Shown: positions 55,512 through 64,000 of the stretch, one piece after another
Layout: every line of letters begins with the position of its first letter
How positions within the stretch are numbered: position 1 is the stretch's first letter
Assembly: GCA_041393415.1 (NCBI GenBank)
Contig: JAWKKE010000009.1
Location: 5,814 to 69,813, forward strand
Source of the DNA: Thermoleophilia bacterium
Lineage (GTDB): Bacteria > Actinomycetota > Thermoleophilia > UBA2241
Direction of reading: 5' to 3'
DNA length: 64,000 nucleotides
The notes under the pieces: model-generated
What the model was told of the DNA's origin: nothing
The model's input: the letters and a program-made list of their open reading frames with translations, nothing else
Database searches by the model: none
Translations under genes and position numbers: made by a program

Positions 55512-55880
55512 CACGACGCTCCTTCAGAGTGGACGTTCCAATTCGTGGAGCTTTCGCCATGCATCTTCACCCCCTCTGACCTCCTTGCTGCCCTTCCCGC
55601 CGACGACGACCCACAGGAGATTCTCGAGACGCAGACCGCAGACACGCGCACGCGTATCTGCGGTCCCACGGCGTCACTCCCCTCTCAGAGACGCTTGCCC
55701 TACGATGGAAGTCTGGACGCGGCACAGCAGGTTGACAATGTCCGAAGGGACAGGCCAACAGACAGTCTTCGCGACGATGGGACTGTCCCGCCGGACAGTG
55801 CTCGGCAGATCGAGAGGCCAACGCCCTCTGCCGCCGCTTCGAGAGCGACGCAACGATCGCCGCTGAGCCACAGATCGGAC
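55512..55880. other. Intergenic stretch
   Basis: No gene of its own is supported. A hairpin with arms GACCGCAGA (55634-55642) and TCTGCGGTC (55657-55665), loop 14 bases, lies 215 bp after the response regulator stop and may be its terminator. GTTGACAATGTCC at about 55733-55745 and a second GACTGTCCC are near-mirror repeats. Confidence 0.5.
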
Positions 55881-56633
55881 TCAGTGCACCGCTTCCCCCT
55901 CCTCGCCGGCGGATGTGAGACGAAAGCCCACACCGGGCTCCGTAAGGATGTAGCGCTCGTTCGTCCCGCCCTCGGCGAGCTTGCGGCGCAGGTGGCTGAC
56001 GTGCACACGCAGCGCCTGGCGGTCTTCCCCCCACTCCGCTCCCCAGACGCGCTCCAGGATCATCCGCTGCGTTACGACGCAGTCGACGTTGCGCGCCAGG
56101 ATGGCGAGGATGTCGAACTCGGTGGGCGTGAGAGCGACCTTCCGCCCGGCCACGGCCACCAGTCGCCGGCCGAGGTCGATGCTGAGATCGCGCACGCGCA
56201 CGACCGGCGGCGGCGACGTCTGGCTCGCGGCGCGGCGCAGTAGCGCCCGCACACGAGCCAGCAGTTCGCCGGCCGAGAACGGCTTGGTGAGGTAGTCGTC
56301 GGCGCCCTCGTCCAGTGCCGTGATCTTGTCGACGTCGTCGGCCCGAACAGAGAGAATCAGGATCGGGCCTGAGTACCAAGCGCGGAGTTCCCGGCACACG
56401 TCGACTCCCGACATGTCCGGCAGCATCAAGTCGAGGATGACGAGGTCCGGCAACTTGTCGATCGCCGCGATCAGCGCCTCCTCCCCCGTCGTCGCCTCCG
56501 CGACGCTGTACTTGCGTGTCTTAAGGATTGAGCGCAGCGCACGGCGAATCTGCTCCTCGTCGTCGACCACCAGCACCGTGAGCGCCCGCTCGCGGATCGC
56601 GCTCTCTTCCGGAGATGTGGCGAGGTGATTCAT
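55881..56633 (-). CDS. OmpR-family response regulator, KdpE-like
   Basis: 250 residues. Receiver domain with phospho-acceptor Asp in LVILDLMLPD near residue 66 and Lys in LTKPF; winged-helix DNA-binding domain with LTPTEFDILAILARN and LRRKLAEGG. Start ATG overlaps the kinase stop (ATGA). Similar to KdpE, but no kdpFABC operon is in the window. Confidence 0.88.
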   Translation of the reverse strand: MNHLATSPEESAIRERALTVLVVDDEEQIRRALRSILKTRKYSVAEATTGEEALIAAIDKLPDLVILDLMLPDMSGVDVCRELRAWYSGPILILSVRADDVDKITALDEGADDYLTKPFSAGELLARVRALLRRAASQTSPPPVVRVRDLSIDLGRRLVAVAGRKVALTPTEFDILAILARNVDCVVTQRMILERVWGAEWGEDRQALRVHVSHLRRKLAEGGTNERYILTEPGVGFRLTSAGEEGEAVH

Positions 56634-58168
56634 GCACACCCGCTCGCGCCGTTGACGATTGGGAGTTCGACGACGAAACGCGCACCGTGCGGAGACACGT
56701 CCTCGACCCTGATCGTGCCGCTGTACTCAAGGACGATTTCGCGCGCGATCGCCAAACCAAGACCGGTACCGAACGGTCGCGAGACGCTTGTCTCCGCTCC
56801 CCGATAGAACTTCTCGAAGATGAGCTCCTTCTCACCGTCGCTCACCCCGCATCCTTGGTCCTCCACCCAGACGCGCACGGCGCCATTCCGCGAGCGAGCG
56901 CCGACGACGACTGGGGCATCACTGCCGTAGAAGAGGGCGTTCTCGAGCACGTTCTGGAGAACTCTGCTGACTTGGCCGAAGTCAACACATATCGGCGGCA
57001 GATCCGCAGGCAGGTCGAGCTGAACGCGACCGCGCAGATGAACCGGCAGCGCATCGAGACTGGAGAGCACGATCTCCTCAAGGTCGTTCCAGTCCTTGTT
57101 CGGCTTCCACGAGCGCGCCTCCAACCGTGACAGATCGAGAAGCGAGCTGATGCTGTGGTTGAGTCTGGTCACGTCGACGATGATTGCCCGCAACTCCTCC
57201 CTGACAGCCGCCTCCTGCCACTCCGTGTCGCCCTCGAGTAGATTGCTGATCGTCGCCGTGAGCGCCGCGAGCGGAGTCTTGAGCTCGTGCGACACAGAAG
57301 ACAGGAGGGTCGACTTGAGCTCGTCCGCTTCACGCAAGGCGTTCGCCCGCGCCGCAGCGTCCAGCAGGTGCTGGCGCTCAAGGAAGGCCGCCGCAAGATT
57401 GGCGACAGACTGAAGCAGCCGGATCTCGGCCTCCGACAGCGTCTCTCGGTCGGCAGGCTCGACGGCCAACACGCCGTGTGATCGACCGGCGGTCTGCACC
57501 GGCAGGTAGATGCCGTGACTCGCAGTCTCCGACTCCCCCGTAATGGCCTCCGAAGGCAGCGTAAGCGGGCTGACGGCGTCGTGCACCCATGCCGCCGCCT
57601 TGAGCTGCGTTGGCCCCATCGGCCGACCATCCTCCGGCGAGACAGCCAATACCCGGCAACCGGCTCCGTCGTTGCCCACGAACAGCATCACCCGAGCGGT
57701 CCGCAGCAGTCGTGACACCTTGGACACGAGCGTGCGCCCCATGGTCTCGCTCGAGCTCTCCGAGACGAGCGACGTGCTCAGCTCAACCAGCAGGTCCGAT
57801 TCACGTGCGTGGGCGACCGCCTTGGCTTCTCTCTCCCTCAGTCGCCCCGTCTGCAGTCCGACCACCAGCCCCACGATGAGCAGCGCACCGAGCGTGAGCC
57901 AGTCCTCGCTCGCCGTGACGCGCAGGCTGTGATAGGGGGGCAGAATGAAGTAGTACCAGGCAAGAAAGCAGAGAACCGCCGACAGGAGCGCGGGCCCAGC
58001 TCCGCCGGCCCGCGCAATCAGCGCGACCGTGAGCAGATACAGCAGCGCCCACTGACCCCTGTCCAGGTACGGCCGGCCGAGCACGAACAGCGCGGTCGCT
58101 GCAGCCACTGCCAGCACGGCGACGATGTACGGATGTGAGCGGACGACGGCCCGCAAGCGACGGCTCAT
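56630..58168 (-). CDS. KdpD-like sensor histidine kinase lacking the KdpD N-terminal domain
   Basis: 512 residues. Four membrane helices (about 15-100, DUF4118-like) are followed by a GAF-like domain, a HisKA domain with SSVSHELKTPLAAL near residue 295 and HATPase with GCGVSDGEKELIFEKFYRG and GTGLGLAIAREI. Full KdpD is about 900 residues with an N-terminal ATP/USP part; here this part is absent. Senses an unknown signal and phosphorylates the coupled regulator. Confidence 0.85.
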   Translation of the reverse strand: MSRRLRAVVRSHPYIVAVLAVAAATALFVLGRPYLDRGQWALLYLLTVALIARAGGAGPALLSAVLCFLAWYYFILPPYHSLRVTASEDWLTLGALLIVGLVVGLQTGRLREREAKAVAHARESDLLVELSTSLVSESSSETMGRTLVSKVSRLLRTARVMLFVGNDGAGCRVLAVSPEDGRPMGPTQLKAAAWVHDAVSPLTLPSEAITGESETASHGIYLPVQTAGRSHGVLAVEPADRETLSEAEIRLLQSVANLAAAFLERQHLLDAAARANALREADELKSTLLSSVSHELKTPLAALTATISNLLEGDTEWQEAAVREELRAIIVDVTRLNHSISSLLDLSRLEARSWKPNKDWNDLEEIVLSSLDALPVHLRGRVQLDLPADLPPICVDFGQVSRVLQNVLENALFYGSDAPVVVGARSRNGAVRVWVEDQGCGVSDGEKELIFEKFYRGAETSVSRPFGTGLGLAIAREIVLEYSGTIRVEDVSPHGARFVVELPIVNGASGCA

Positions 58169-58352
58169 GGGGCGATGATAACTCGCCCGACCGCCGCGTG
58201 AAGATGTGCGGCCGCAGACCTCGCAGTACAGCCGCCGTCACCGTCGGTTCTTCACGCTTTCTTAGCGCTCGCAGCGCCTACTTTCACGCCTGCTTCACGC
58301 GGCTCTCCCTAGCATGATCCCATCGGTAGGTTCGTCTTCGGAGAGGATTGCC

Positions 58353-58535
58353 ATGACCAGTGCGCAGATTGTCCCGTTCTTGGAGAAGGTCAAGTTCCCC
58401 GCCGCAAAGGCTGAGATCAAGAAGCAGGTCAAGAAGGCCGGCGGGTCTGCGGATGTTCTGCAGACGCTCGACAAGCTCGAGTTCAAGTGCTACATGCGCC
58501 AGAGCGAGGTCGTCGCCGCTCTCGATCTCGCCTGA
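58353..58535 (+). CDS. DUF2795 domain protein
   Basis: 60 residues, GAGAGG upstream of the ATG at 58353. The DUF2795 pattern (hydrophobic-hydrophilic helix pairs with FLEKVKFPAAKAEI) is recognisable; function unknown. It lies divergent from the kinase gene, sharing about 184 bp. Confidence 0.75.
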   Translation: MTSAQIVPFLEKVKFPAAKAEIKKQVKKAGGSADVLQTLDKLEFKCYMRQSEVVAALDLA

Positions 58536-58929
58536 CTCGAACAAACGGACCGCGGGCCCCGGAACGCACGCGACGGCAACGTCGCCAATCCGGTGACACA
58601 CTGGCGCGCCAAAGCGCCCGCGTAGTCCGCAGATAGTATTCGCAGCTTCGACCATCGGGGCCATTCCTTCACTTCTGAGAACAGCAGTGAAGGAATGGCC
58701 CCTACGTCTGCCGCCAAGGTACCCCCAACTGTCACTCGATCGCCAGCGCGCGAGAACCGAGCAGTCCGCCGCAACCCAAAGGCAATCATCATGACAGCAG
58801 CTAGTACGGAGAAGATCGTAGGGCGGCATCAAGACTCCGAGGCAGGAGCCGATAGAGAGCGAGAGAGAAACGGACCTGCAGAAGTATGCGAGGCGCATTA
58901 CAGGTCGAATCGGTCCGCGGAGGAGTGCC
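58536..58929. other. Intergenic stretch holding a long inverted repeat
   Basis: Apart from the inverted repeat at 58657-58702, no coding or structural signal is visible. The last 30 bp carry GGAGG-type ribosome binding sequence for the following GTG start. Confidence 0.5.
58657..58702. repeat. Perfect 17-bp inverted repeat
   Basis: GGGGCCATTCCTTCACT (58657-58673) and its reverse complement (58686-58702) flank a 12-base loop. No T run or direct target duplication is seen, so it may be a terminator, a stem-loop RNA or part of a small repeat family. Confidence 0.75.
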
Positions 58930-60360
58930 GTGCGAATAACGCGCAAGGTATTTACCGATCTCGCCATCTGGCAGGTCGTCCTAGGTCTAGTGATCGGCGC
59001 GGTCTTCCCCTTCTTCGTGATGGGTTTGGGAGTGCCGAGGAGTTACGCGCTGACATCGCAGTTCATCATCAGCTGCCTGCTTGCCGGGGTCACCGCCGGA
59101 CTCGCCAACCAGTTCATATCGCATCGCGTCGTGGCCACCCGCCTGAAGCGACTGGTCGACAGCGTCGAGCGCGTACTCAGCGGCGTCGCCAACGATCGCG
59201 GCCTGTGTCGCGACAGCCCTGACGCGTGCATGATCCCAGTCGATTCCGACGACGAGATCGGCGAGAGCGCGAGAGCCTACAACAAGGTCGTAGCGGCTCT
59301 CGCGCAGTCGATGCGCTCGCAGGCCGCGGTACGATCGTTCTCGGAGATGCTGGCCGGCGAGCTCGAGATCGAGGGCCTCGCCGACCACGCGCTGCGTGAA
59401 TTCGCGACGCACGCCCACGCGGCCGCCGGCCTCATCGCGTACCAGCGAGACGGCGAACTCGCGATCGCCGCCTCGCGCGGCTTCGTCGATGCCTCGACAA
59501 TCGCCGCCAACGACTACGTGCGCCGCGCCATGGACACGGGGGAGCGCCAGAGGATCGCGATTCCAGCTGACGCGAGAATCAATGCCGTGGCCGCCGACTT
59601 CCGGCCCGCCGAGATTGTCGTGCTCCCCATCGAGCATAAGGGCGACCCCTTGGGGGCGATTGTTCTGGCGGCCACCAGTCCGTTCGGCGCCGACGAGTAT
59701 GCCCGCATCGACCTCTTCACCCAGGGACTGGGGCTGGCGCTCAACAACGCCATGGCACACGACCGCCTCCAGCGGCTGGCCGCTCTCGATCCGTTGACGG
59801 GCATCTACAATCGCCGTTTCGGCCTCAGGCGCTTGCGCGAGGAGTTCGGTCGCACGGTCCGCGCGCAGTCCCCCCTCGGCGTGCTGATGCTCGACATCGA
59901 TCGCTTCAAGGCGGTTAACGACAGGTACGGTCACCTCGTCGGCGACAGAGTACTGAAGCACGTGGCCACCGCCACGCGCTCCGCCATTCGCGAGGGCGAC
60001 ATCCTGCTCCGCTACGGCGGTGAGGAGCTCGTCGTCGTCTTGCCGACGGCTTCCGCGGAGGACGTACGCGTGCTGGCCGAGCGCATCCGCGAGACGGTCG
60101 CCGGCAGCGAAGTCGCGGACGGCGGCAGATCTGTGCGCGTGACGGTGAGCGTCGGCGCGGTCGCCTTCCATCCCGACGAGGACTCGGCGGAGACCGTCAA
60201 CAGCGAGGAGACGCTTCTCCAGCTGGCCGACGAGTCCCTCTACCGCGCCAAGGCGTTGGGCCGCAATCGCGTGATAATCGCCGGGGAATCGGCCCTACGA
60301 CGCGGCGAAACCGACCGCATGGCCGCGTTCGACGCCGTCCCTCCCGATCTGCACGCGTGA
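58930..60360 (+). CDS. GGDEF diguanylate cyclase with GAF sensor
   Basis: 476 residues, GTG start. Two N-terminal membrane helices with HAMP-like linker, a GAF domain at about 150-300, then GGDEF (RYGGEELVVVLP). The inhibitory I-site RxxD (REGD) lies five residues before GGEEL, so it likely makes and is feedback-inhibited by cyclic di-GMP. No EAL domain. Sensor input unknown. Confidence 0.92.
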   Translation: MRITRKVFTDLAIWQVVLGLVIGAVFPFFVMGLGVPRSYALTSQFIISCLLAGVTAGLANQFISHRVVATRLKRLVDSVERVLSGVANDRGLCRDSPDACMIPVDSDDEIGESARAYNKVVAALAQSMRSQAAVRSFSEMLAGELEIEGLADHALREFATHAHAAAGLIAYQRDGELAIAASRGFVDASTIAANDYVRRAMDTGERQRIAIPADARINAVAADFRPAEIVVLPIEHKGDPLGAIVLAATSPFGADEYARIDLFTQGLGLALNNAMAHDRLQRLAALDPLTGIYNRRFGLRRLREEFGRTVRAQSPLGVLMLDIDRFKAVNDRYGHLVGDRVLKHVATATRSAIREGDILLRYGGEELVVVLPTASAEDVRVLAERIRETVAGSEVADGGRSVRVTVSVGAVAFHPDEDSAETVNSEETLLQLADESLYRAKALGRNRVIIAGESALRRGETDRMAAFDAVPPDLHA

Positions 60361-60409
60361 TCCACCACGCATCGGCCGGGCGCGGCCGTCCAGCGCCCGC
60401 CCCGCTCTC

Positions 60410-60832
60410 TCACGCGCTCTTCGCGCCCCCACTCAGGAACTCCACCAGCGGCGCCTCCTTCTGGATACCGGTTCGCGTGGAGACGAGCGTACCCCCCTCG
60501 ATGAACGCCAAGTAGGGAACGCCAAGAACGCCGTACGCGGACGCTGCCTTGCGATCGGTCGCCGCGTTGACCTTGAAGATCGCGCCGGGATAACGCTTCA
60601 TGAGCCTATTGACGACGGGGTCGACAGCCTGACAGGCGCGGCACGAGGGAGTGTGAAAGTAGAGGATCGTTCTCGCCCCCGACTTGATCCGCTTGGCGGA
60701 TGCCTTGTGCGGCGTCGGCGCCGGCTTGCCCTTGAGCTTGGCTCCTTTGGCAGCCATCAGCGCCCGCGGCACGAAGAGCACCACGATCCCCAACACGACG
60801 ACGACGACCAGGACGACTATGAAGATGGTCAC
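60410..60832 (-). CDS. Membrane-anchored thioredoxin-like protein
   Basis: 140 residues from the GTG at 60832 (GGAGGAGG upstream). One N-terminal membrane helix, then a thioredoxin domain with CRAC in TPSCRACQAVDP and the cis-Pro loop GVPYLAF. The upstream frame is open to 60988 but carries no domain. Probably reduces or shields thiols near the membrane. A CsoR/CstR-type operator lies upstream. Confidence 0.85.
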   Translation of the reverse strand: MTIFIVVLVVVVVLGIVVLFVPRALMAAKGAKLKGKPAPTPHKASAKRIKSGARTILYFHTPSCRACQAVDPVVNRLMKRYPGAIFKVNAATDRKAASAYGVLGVPYLAFIEGGTLVSTRTGIQKEAPLVEFLSGGAKSA

Positions 60833-60909
60833 GTACCCTCCTCCGTGATCTGCCAGCTTGGACGCCGACGCCGCACGGGTGTGGCATCTCGACGTGTACG
60901 TACCAGCAT

Positions 60910-60925
60910 ATACCCCTGTGGGTAT
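60910..60925. promoter_or_regulatory. CsoR/CstR-like operator
   Basis: ATACCCCTGTGGGTAT is a 16-bp inverted repeat with the ATACCC...GGGTAT pattern of CsoR-family (copper or persulfide sensing) operators. It lies 78 bp upstream of the thioredoxin start. No CsoR gene is in the window. Confidence 0.6.
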
Positions 60926-61108
60926 CTTGACCAGGGGCTCCGTGCCGCCGCGGCGTCCACGACGCATCGGGCAAACGCTGCCTCTCACCGAGTCTGCCGA
61001 TCATGTAGCCTGATGACAGAACGTCTACCTGTTGCCTCAAGAACGAGTTCTGTGCATTAATCGCCTGGGGCTTCTTCGCAATGATTCAAGCACCGATGGA
61101 GAACATCG

Positions 61109-61450
61109 ATGGGATACGTGATTACTCACGCAGATGGAGAAACGCAGGCGAATCCTGCACTCGATTGTCTCGCTGGCTTGGTAGCCGAGCTAGACATCGC
61201 ATCTAACCGCGATCATGCAGACGTCGCCATCATGGATGAAGATACAGGCTGGAGCCTGTCAGCCTACAGAGGCGGCTCACTTCTCTGGGAGAACCTCGTC
61301 GATGCCGAGGCGGGAACGCATCACTGCGGCCAGCTTCACGGCGCCGCGCGCGACGATGTGCTCAGACTGTTCCTGCACATCGCCCGCGGCGAGATCGACG
61401 CGGTGGCCGAACTGCCGTGGGGGCGCTGTGCCGTCACTCCCTATGAGTAA
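61109..61450 (+). CDS. Hypothetical acidic protein
   Basis: 113 residues, GGAGAA before the ATG. Not recognised. The centre (DEDTGWSLSAYRGGSLLWEN) resembles small immunity-like or CdiI-type folds only weakly. No signal peptide. Single-gene unit. Confidence 0.5.
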   Translation: MGYVITHADGETQANPALDCLAGLVAELDIASNRDHADVAIMDEDTGWSLSAYRGGSLLWENLVDAEAGTHHCGQLHGAARDDVLRLFLHIARGEIDAVAELPWGRCAVTPYE

Positions 61451-61522
61451 CGCGCAGGTCGTGGCGGCCGCACGACGAGCTGGTGCGCCTGACGCCCCGC
61501 CGAGCCGAGTGCCGCCGGCAGT

Positions 61523-62260
61523 CTAGCGCTGCGGCAGGAAGCCGCTCAGTCTCAGCCGCAGCAAGCACCAGCCTATGTCGCGAACAGCCAGTGTCGAACC
61601 TCGCCATGTGCCGGCGATCTTGGAGGTTCCGGCACGGGGACGGTACGACACGTCGCAAACAGCGATGCGCGCACCCGCCAGGTGCGCCTTCACCGCCATC
61701 TCCGTCGGAAACGCGTAGGCCCGTTCTTCCAGCCGAAGCGACTGCAGAAGATCTATGCGAACGGCGCGAAAGGGCGCGTCGTCACTGAGTCGCATACCGA
61801 AGAACAGGCGAAGAGTGAGCGCCAGCCAATCGTTGCCGAGGCGCTGGTGCAGCGGCATACGTCCGGCGCTGGCGCCGCGCACCGCGCGGCGCCGAGACCC
61901 CAGAACCAGATCTGCCGCGCCGACCAGCACCGGCTGCACGAGTTGACGTACCTCTGCCGGATCGTCAGTGCCGTCTGCCTCAAGGAACACGACGGCACGG
62001 GCGCCCGCGACCGCCGCGGCACGGGCGCCGGCCAAGCAGGGAAAGCCGTAGCCCCGGCGCGACTCCCGCATGCAGACCGCACCGGCGGCGCGAAGCAGGG
62101 CGAGACTGCCGTCGGTGGAGCCGTTGTCGAAGAAGATGGTGCGCTCGAACAGACCGTGGCGACGAAGCTCGGTGAGAAGCGCCGGCAGCGCCTCGGCCTC
62201 ATCGAGGACAGGCACGACGACGGCAAAGTCTGGCTGCGATGGAATCGACTCAGGTTCCAA
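61523..62260 (-). CDS. Family 2 glycosyltransferase
   Basis: 245 residues, TTG start with AGGAGGT 12 bases upstream. GT-A fold with VVVPVLDEAEALP, DNGSTDGS and EADGTDDP, typical of dolichol-phosphate-mannose-synthase-like and TIGR04283-type enzymes. Divergent from a TIGR04282-type gene; such pairs are seen in arsenosugar-like or polysaccharide clusters, so a shared pathway is plausible but not shown. Confidence 0.85.
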   Translation of the reverse strand: MEPESIPSQPDFAVVVPVLDEAEALPALLTELRRHGLFERTIFFDNGSTDGSLALLRAAGAVCMRESRRGYGFPCLAGARAAAVAGARAVVFLEADGTDDPAEVRQLVQPVLVGAADLVLGSRRRAVRGASAGRMPLHQRLGNDWLALTLRLFFGMRLSDDAPFRAVRIDLLQSLRLEERAYAFPTEMAVKAHLAGARIAVCDVSYRPRAGTSKIAGTWRGSTLAVRDIGWCLLRLRLSGFLPQR

Positions 62261-62362
62261 TGTGTCGCGCGTACCTCCTCACGGCATCTCCGTACGTGCG
62301 CCGATCGTTGTTCCCTGCCGCCCTGGCGCCACACCTCGTCAACCGACCCTGCCGACGCCGTA

Positions 62363-62391
62363 TTGTCAGCGACAGGAGCCGTCGGCATACT
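62363..62391 (+). promoter_or_regulatory. Probable leaderless promoter of the fused gene
   Basis: TTGTCA (62363-62368) and CATACT (62386-62391) are 17 bp apart; the ATG lies six bases after the -10 box and no Shine-Dalgarno site lies between. Confidence 0.5.
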
Positions 62392-62397
62392 ACTGCA

Positions 62398-64000
62398 ATG
62401 GCACGCCGGACTATCGCCGTGATGGCACGACCGCTCGTGCGCGGCGCCGTCAAGACGCGTCTCACAGACACTCTCGGCGAAGACGGCGCCTTGGCCACCT
62501 ACGAGAGGCTCCTACGCAGCACGCTCGAGGCCGCGGAGAGGGTGTCCGGCGCCGCACTCGTCCTCGCCGAGGCCCCGGCCTCCGGCGAAACAGACGGCCT
62601 CGACACGGCCGATCCCCTACCCGATCACGACGATCGCTGGTCTCGCCTGCGGCAGCACGGCGACGGACTCGGGGACCGGATGTCCATGGTCATCGCCGAC
62701 CTCTTCGCCGACGCGACAGACAAGGTCGTGATCGTCGGCAGCGACAGTCCGGCCCTCCCGCCCGAGTACGTGGAGCAGGCGTTCGTCGCTTTGGAGACGT
62801 CCGGCACCGTCTTGGGACCGGCCGCCGACGGTGGCTACTACCTTCTGGGTGTCGGTCGAGAGGCTTGGCTCGAGCACGGCGACGCACTCTCCGCGCTGCT
62901 CAGAACATCACCCATGAGCGACCCGGCGCTCCTCGACTACACCATGCTCGGACTGAGCTCGGCCGGCCTCTCCGTCACACTGCTCCCGCTATGGGTGGAT
63001 GTCGACGAACCGGACGATCTGCATGTCCTCGACCGGTTGGAGGGCGGCTCACCCCGTCGCGGCGAACCGCTCACCGAACTACGCGAGGTCTACCTTCACC
63101 TTACCCACCGTTGCGCGCGTAACTGCCGGCACTGCTACGACCCCACGGCAAGCGCCGCCGCCGAGTTAACCACGAGCGAATGGCGCCAGACGATCGACCA
63201 GTGCGCCGCACTGGGAGCACGCAGCTTCGTCTTCATCGGCGGCGACCCACTCCTGCGCCACGACTTCACCGCGCTCGTCGACTACGTCACCGGCCACCAT
63301 GCGGCGAGAGCGCGCTTCTTCTTCAACTGCCGTATCGACACGTCGTCAGCACGGAAGCTCGCCCGCGCCGGGCGAGGCCTGCTCACCCCGCTGGTCAGCG
63401 TCGACGGACCGCGCGCAATCAACGACGCCCTACGCGGGCCGGGCAGCTACGACGACGTGATGGCGTCGGTCGCCGAACTTCGGGCCGTCAACATGACGCC
63501 GGTCGCGAACACCGTACTTGTGCGGCCGGCGCTGCCTGGTCTACCGCAACTCGCCCGCGATCTGCGCGATGCCGGGATCGGCCGCCTGCACCTCATCCTT
63601 CCTCATCAACGGGGGATGACGGTACAACAGGCCGACGACCTCGTCCCGAGTGGTGCGGAGATGCTCGCCGCTGTGCGTGAGCTCCTCGTCGTCGCCGGTA
63701 AGATCGGCCTGCTCGTCGACAACATCGCCAGTTGGCGGCGCAGAATCGGCAAGCGCAACGACTTCTGCGCCGCCGGCTGTCGCGAGCTCTGCATCGATCC
63801 TGAAGGCCTGGTGCACGCGTGCGTCATCACGGCCGGCGACCCGGCCTTCGTAGTTGGATCGCTACGCGAGCGTCCCCTCGACGAGATCTGGCACACTTCC
63901 GCCGGCCTGCGGCTGTTGCGCGCGACGCGCGCCCGCGACCGTGCCGAGTGTCTGGCCTGCTCCGTCGCCGACTCCTGCGGCGGCGAGTGCTGGGTGCAGG
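62398..64000 (+). CDS. Fusion: TIGR04282/DUF2064-type glycosyltransferase plus radical SAM-SPASM domain, 3' truncated
   Basis: The frame is open from the ATG at 62398 to the window edge, about 534 codons. Residues about 1-215 form a DUF2064/TIGR04282-like glycosyltransferase (VIVGSDSPALPPEYVEQA and GPAADGGYYLLGV). From about 225 the sequence turns into a radical SAM enzyme: CARNCRHC is the CxxxCxxC cluster motif, then IGGDPLL and SVDGP. Near the edge CxxxC, HAC and CLACSVADSCGGEC form a SPASM-like Cys set. The two parts are joined by a short linker with no stop, so it is a true fusion in this sequence. Confidence 0.85.
   Translation, partial: MARRTIAVMARPLVRGAVKTRLTDTLGEDGALATYERLLRSTLEAAERVSGAALVLAEAPASGETDGLDTADPLPDHDDRWSRLRQHGDGLGDRMSMVIADLFADATDKVVIVGSDSPALPPEYVEQAFVALETSGTVLGPAADGGYYLLGVGREAWLEHGDALSALLRTSPMSDPALLDYTMLGLSSAGLSVTLLPLWVDVDEPDDLHVLDRLEGGSPRRGEPLTELREVYLHLTHRCARNCRHCYDPTASAAAELTTSEWRQTIDQCAALGARSFVFIGGDPLLRHDFTALVDYVTGHHAARARFFFNCRIDTSSARKLARAGRGLLTPLVSVDGPRAINDALRGPGSYDDVMASVAELRAVNMTPVANTVLVRPALPGLPQLARDLRDAGIGRLHLILPHQRGMTVQQADDLVPSGAEMLAAVRELLVVAGKIGLLVDNIASWRRRIGKRNDFCAAGCRELCIDPEGLVHACVITAGDPAFVVGSLRERPLDEIWHTSAGLRLLRATRARDRAECLACSVADSCGGECWVQ

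Noticed and set aside
60377..60400. Weak GGGCGC/GCGCCC hairpin between the GGDEF and thioredoxin genes
   Set aside because: Six-base arms in GC-rich DNA; not distinct from background.
1..64000. tRNA genes, rRNA, CRISPR arrays, transposases or phage genes
   Set aside because: None seen on reading both strands; no repeat-spacer pattern and no integrase or transposase motif.

Overview
The window is high-GC bacterial DNA with dense genes, GC-rich third codon positions, good Shine-Dalgarno sites mixed with frequent TTG/GTG starts, and a few apparently leaderless starts. Gene content (UPF0182, HdeD, MmpL and M6 families, AddAB, class-A RNase P RNA, a DUF134/NifX/MinD-ATPase cluster, a corrinoid-type MttB-family methyltransferase and a probable selenocysteine peroxiredoxin) fits a deep-branching actinobacterium, probably anaerobic or facultative. 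That placement is inference from gene families; there is no rRNA or marker gene here to confirm it.

Layout. 0-7.2 kb: 3' part of an MttB-family methyltransferase, an HdeD-like membrane protein, an acidic hypothetical, a secreted phospholipase-C-like protein and a ktrB-ktrA potassium uptake operon. 7.3-17.6 kb: a merR-VIT/VWA operon, a secreted M6 metalloprotease, a UPF0182 membrane protein, secreted and small proteins, and an FmdB-type zinc ribbon. 17.8-25.9 kb: addB-addA (double-strand-break repair), a DUF985 cupin and rnpB. 26.1-30.0 kb: an MmpL-type exporter with a very long repeat insertion, plus its overlapping TetR regulator. 30.0-38.2 kb: a compact glucose-6-phosphate/pentose-phosphate operon transcribed leftward (tkt-tal-pgi-gnd-zwf-pgl). 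38.3-43.2 kb: a cupin, a large multidomain surface protein and a TrmO-family methyltransferase.

43.3-52.3 kb is the most distinctive part. An Mrp-type ATPase gene is followed by a peroxiredoxin whose peroxidatic residue is encoded by an in-frame TGA, with a SECIS-like hairpin just behind it. Divergent from them lie a metallo-beta-lactamase-fold protein, a DUF5320-like protein, two MinD/ferredoxin ATPases (the first a wreck), two NifX-like proteins, a DUF134 regulator and a MoxR/VWA chaperone pair. A palindrome with core GCATATGC recurs next to -10-like elements at four starts, so these genes look like one regulon, most plausibly for assembly of a metal or Fe-S cofactor. Between 45.8 and 47.7 kb three genes are frameshifted (a trmO relic, a MinD-ATPase relic and a DUF5320 gene with compensating shifts).

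52.3-64 kb: an enolase-superfamily enzyme, a SnoaL-like protein, a lipoprotein, a secreted protein, a KdpE/KdpD-like two-component pair lacking the usual KdpD N-terminus, a DUF2795 protein, a GGDEF cyclase, a membrane thioredoxin behind a CsoR/CstR-like operator, a GT2 glycosyltransferase, and, running off the right edge, a long fusion of a TIGR04282/DUF2064-type glycosyltransferase with a radical SAM/SPASM domain.
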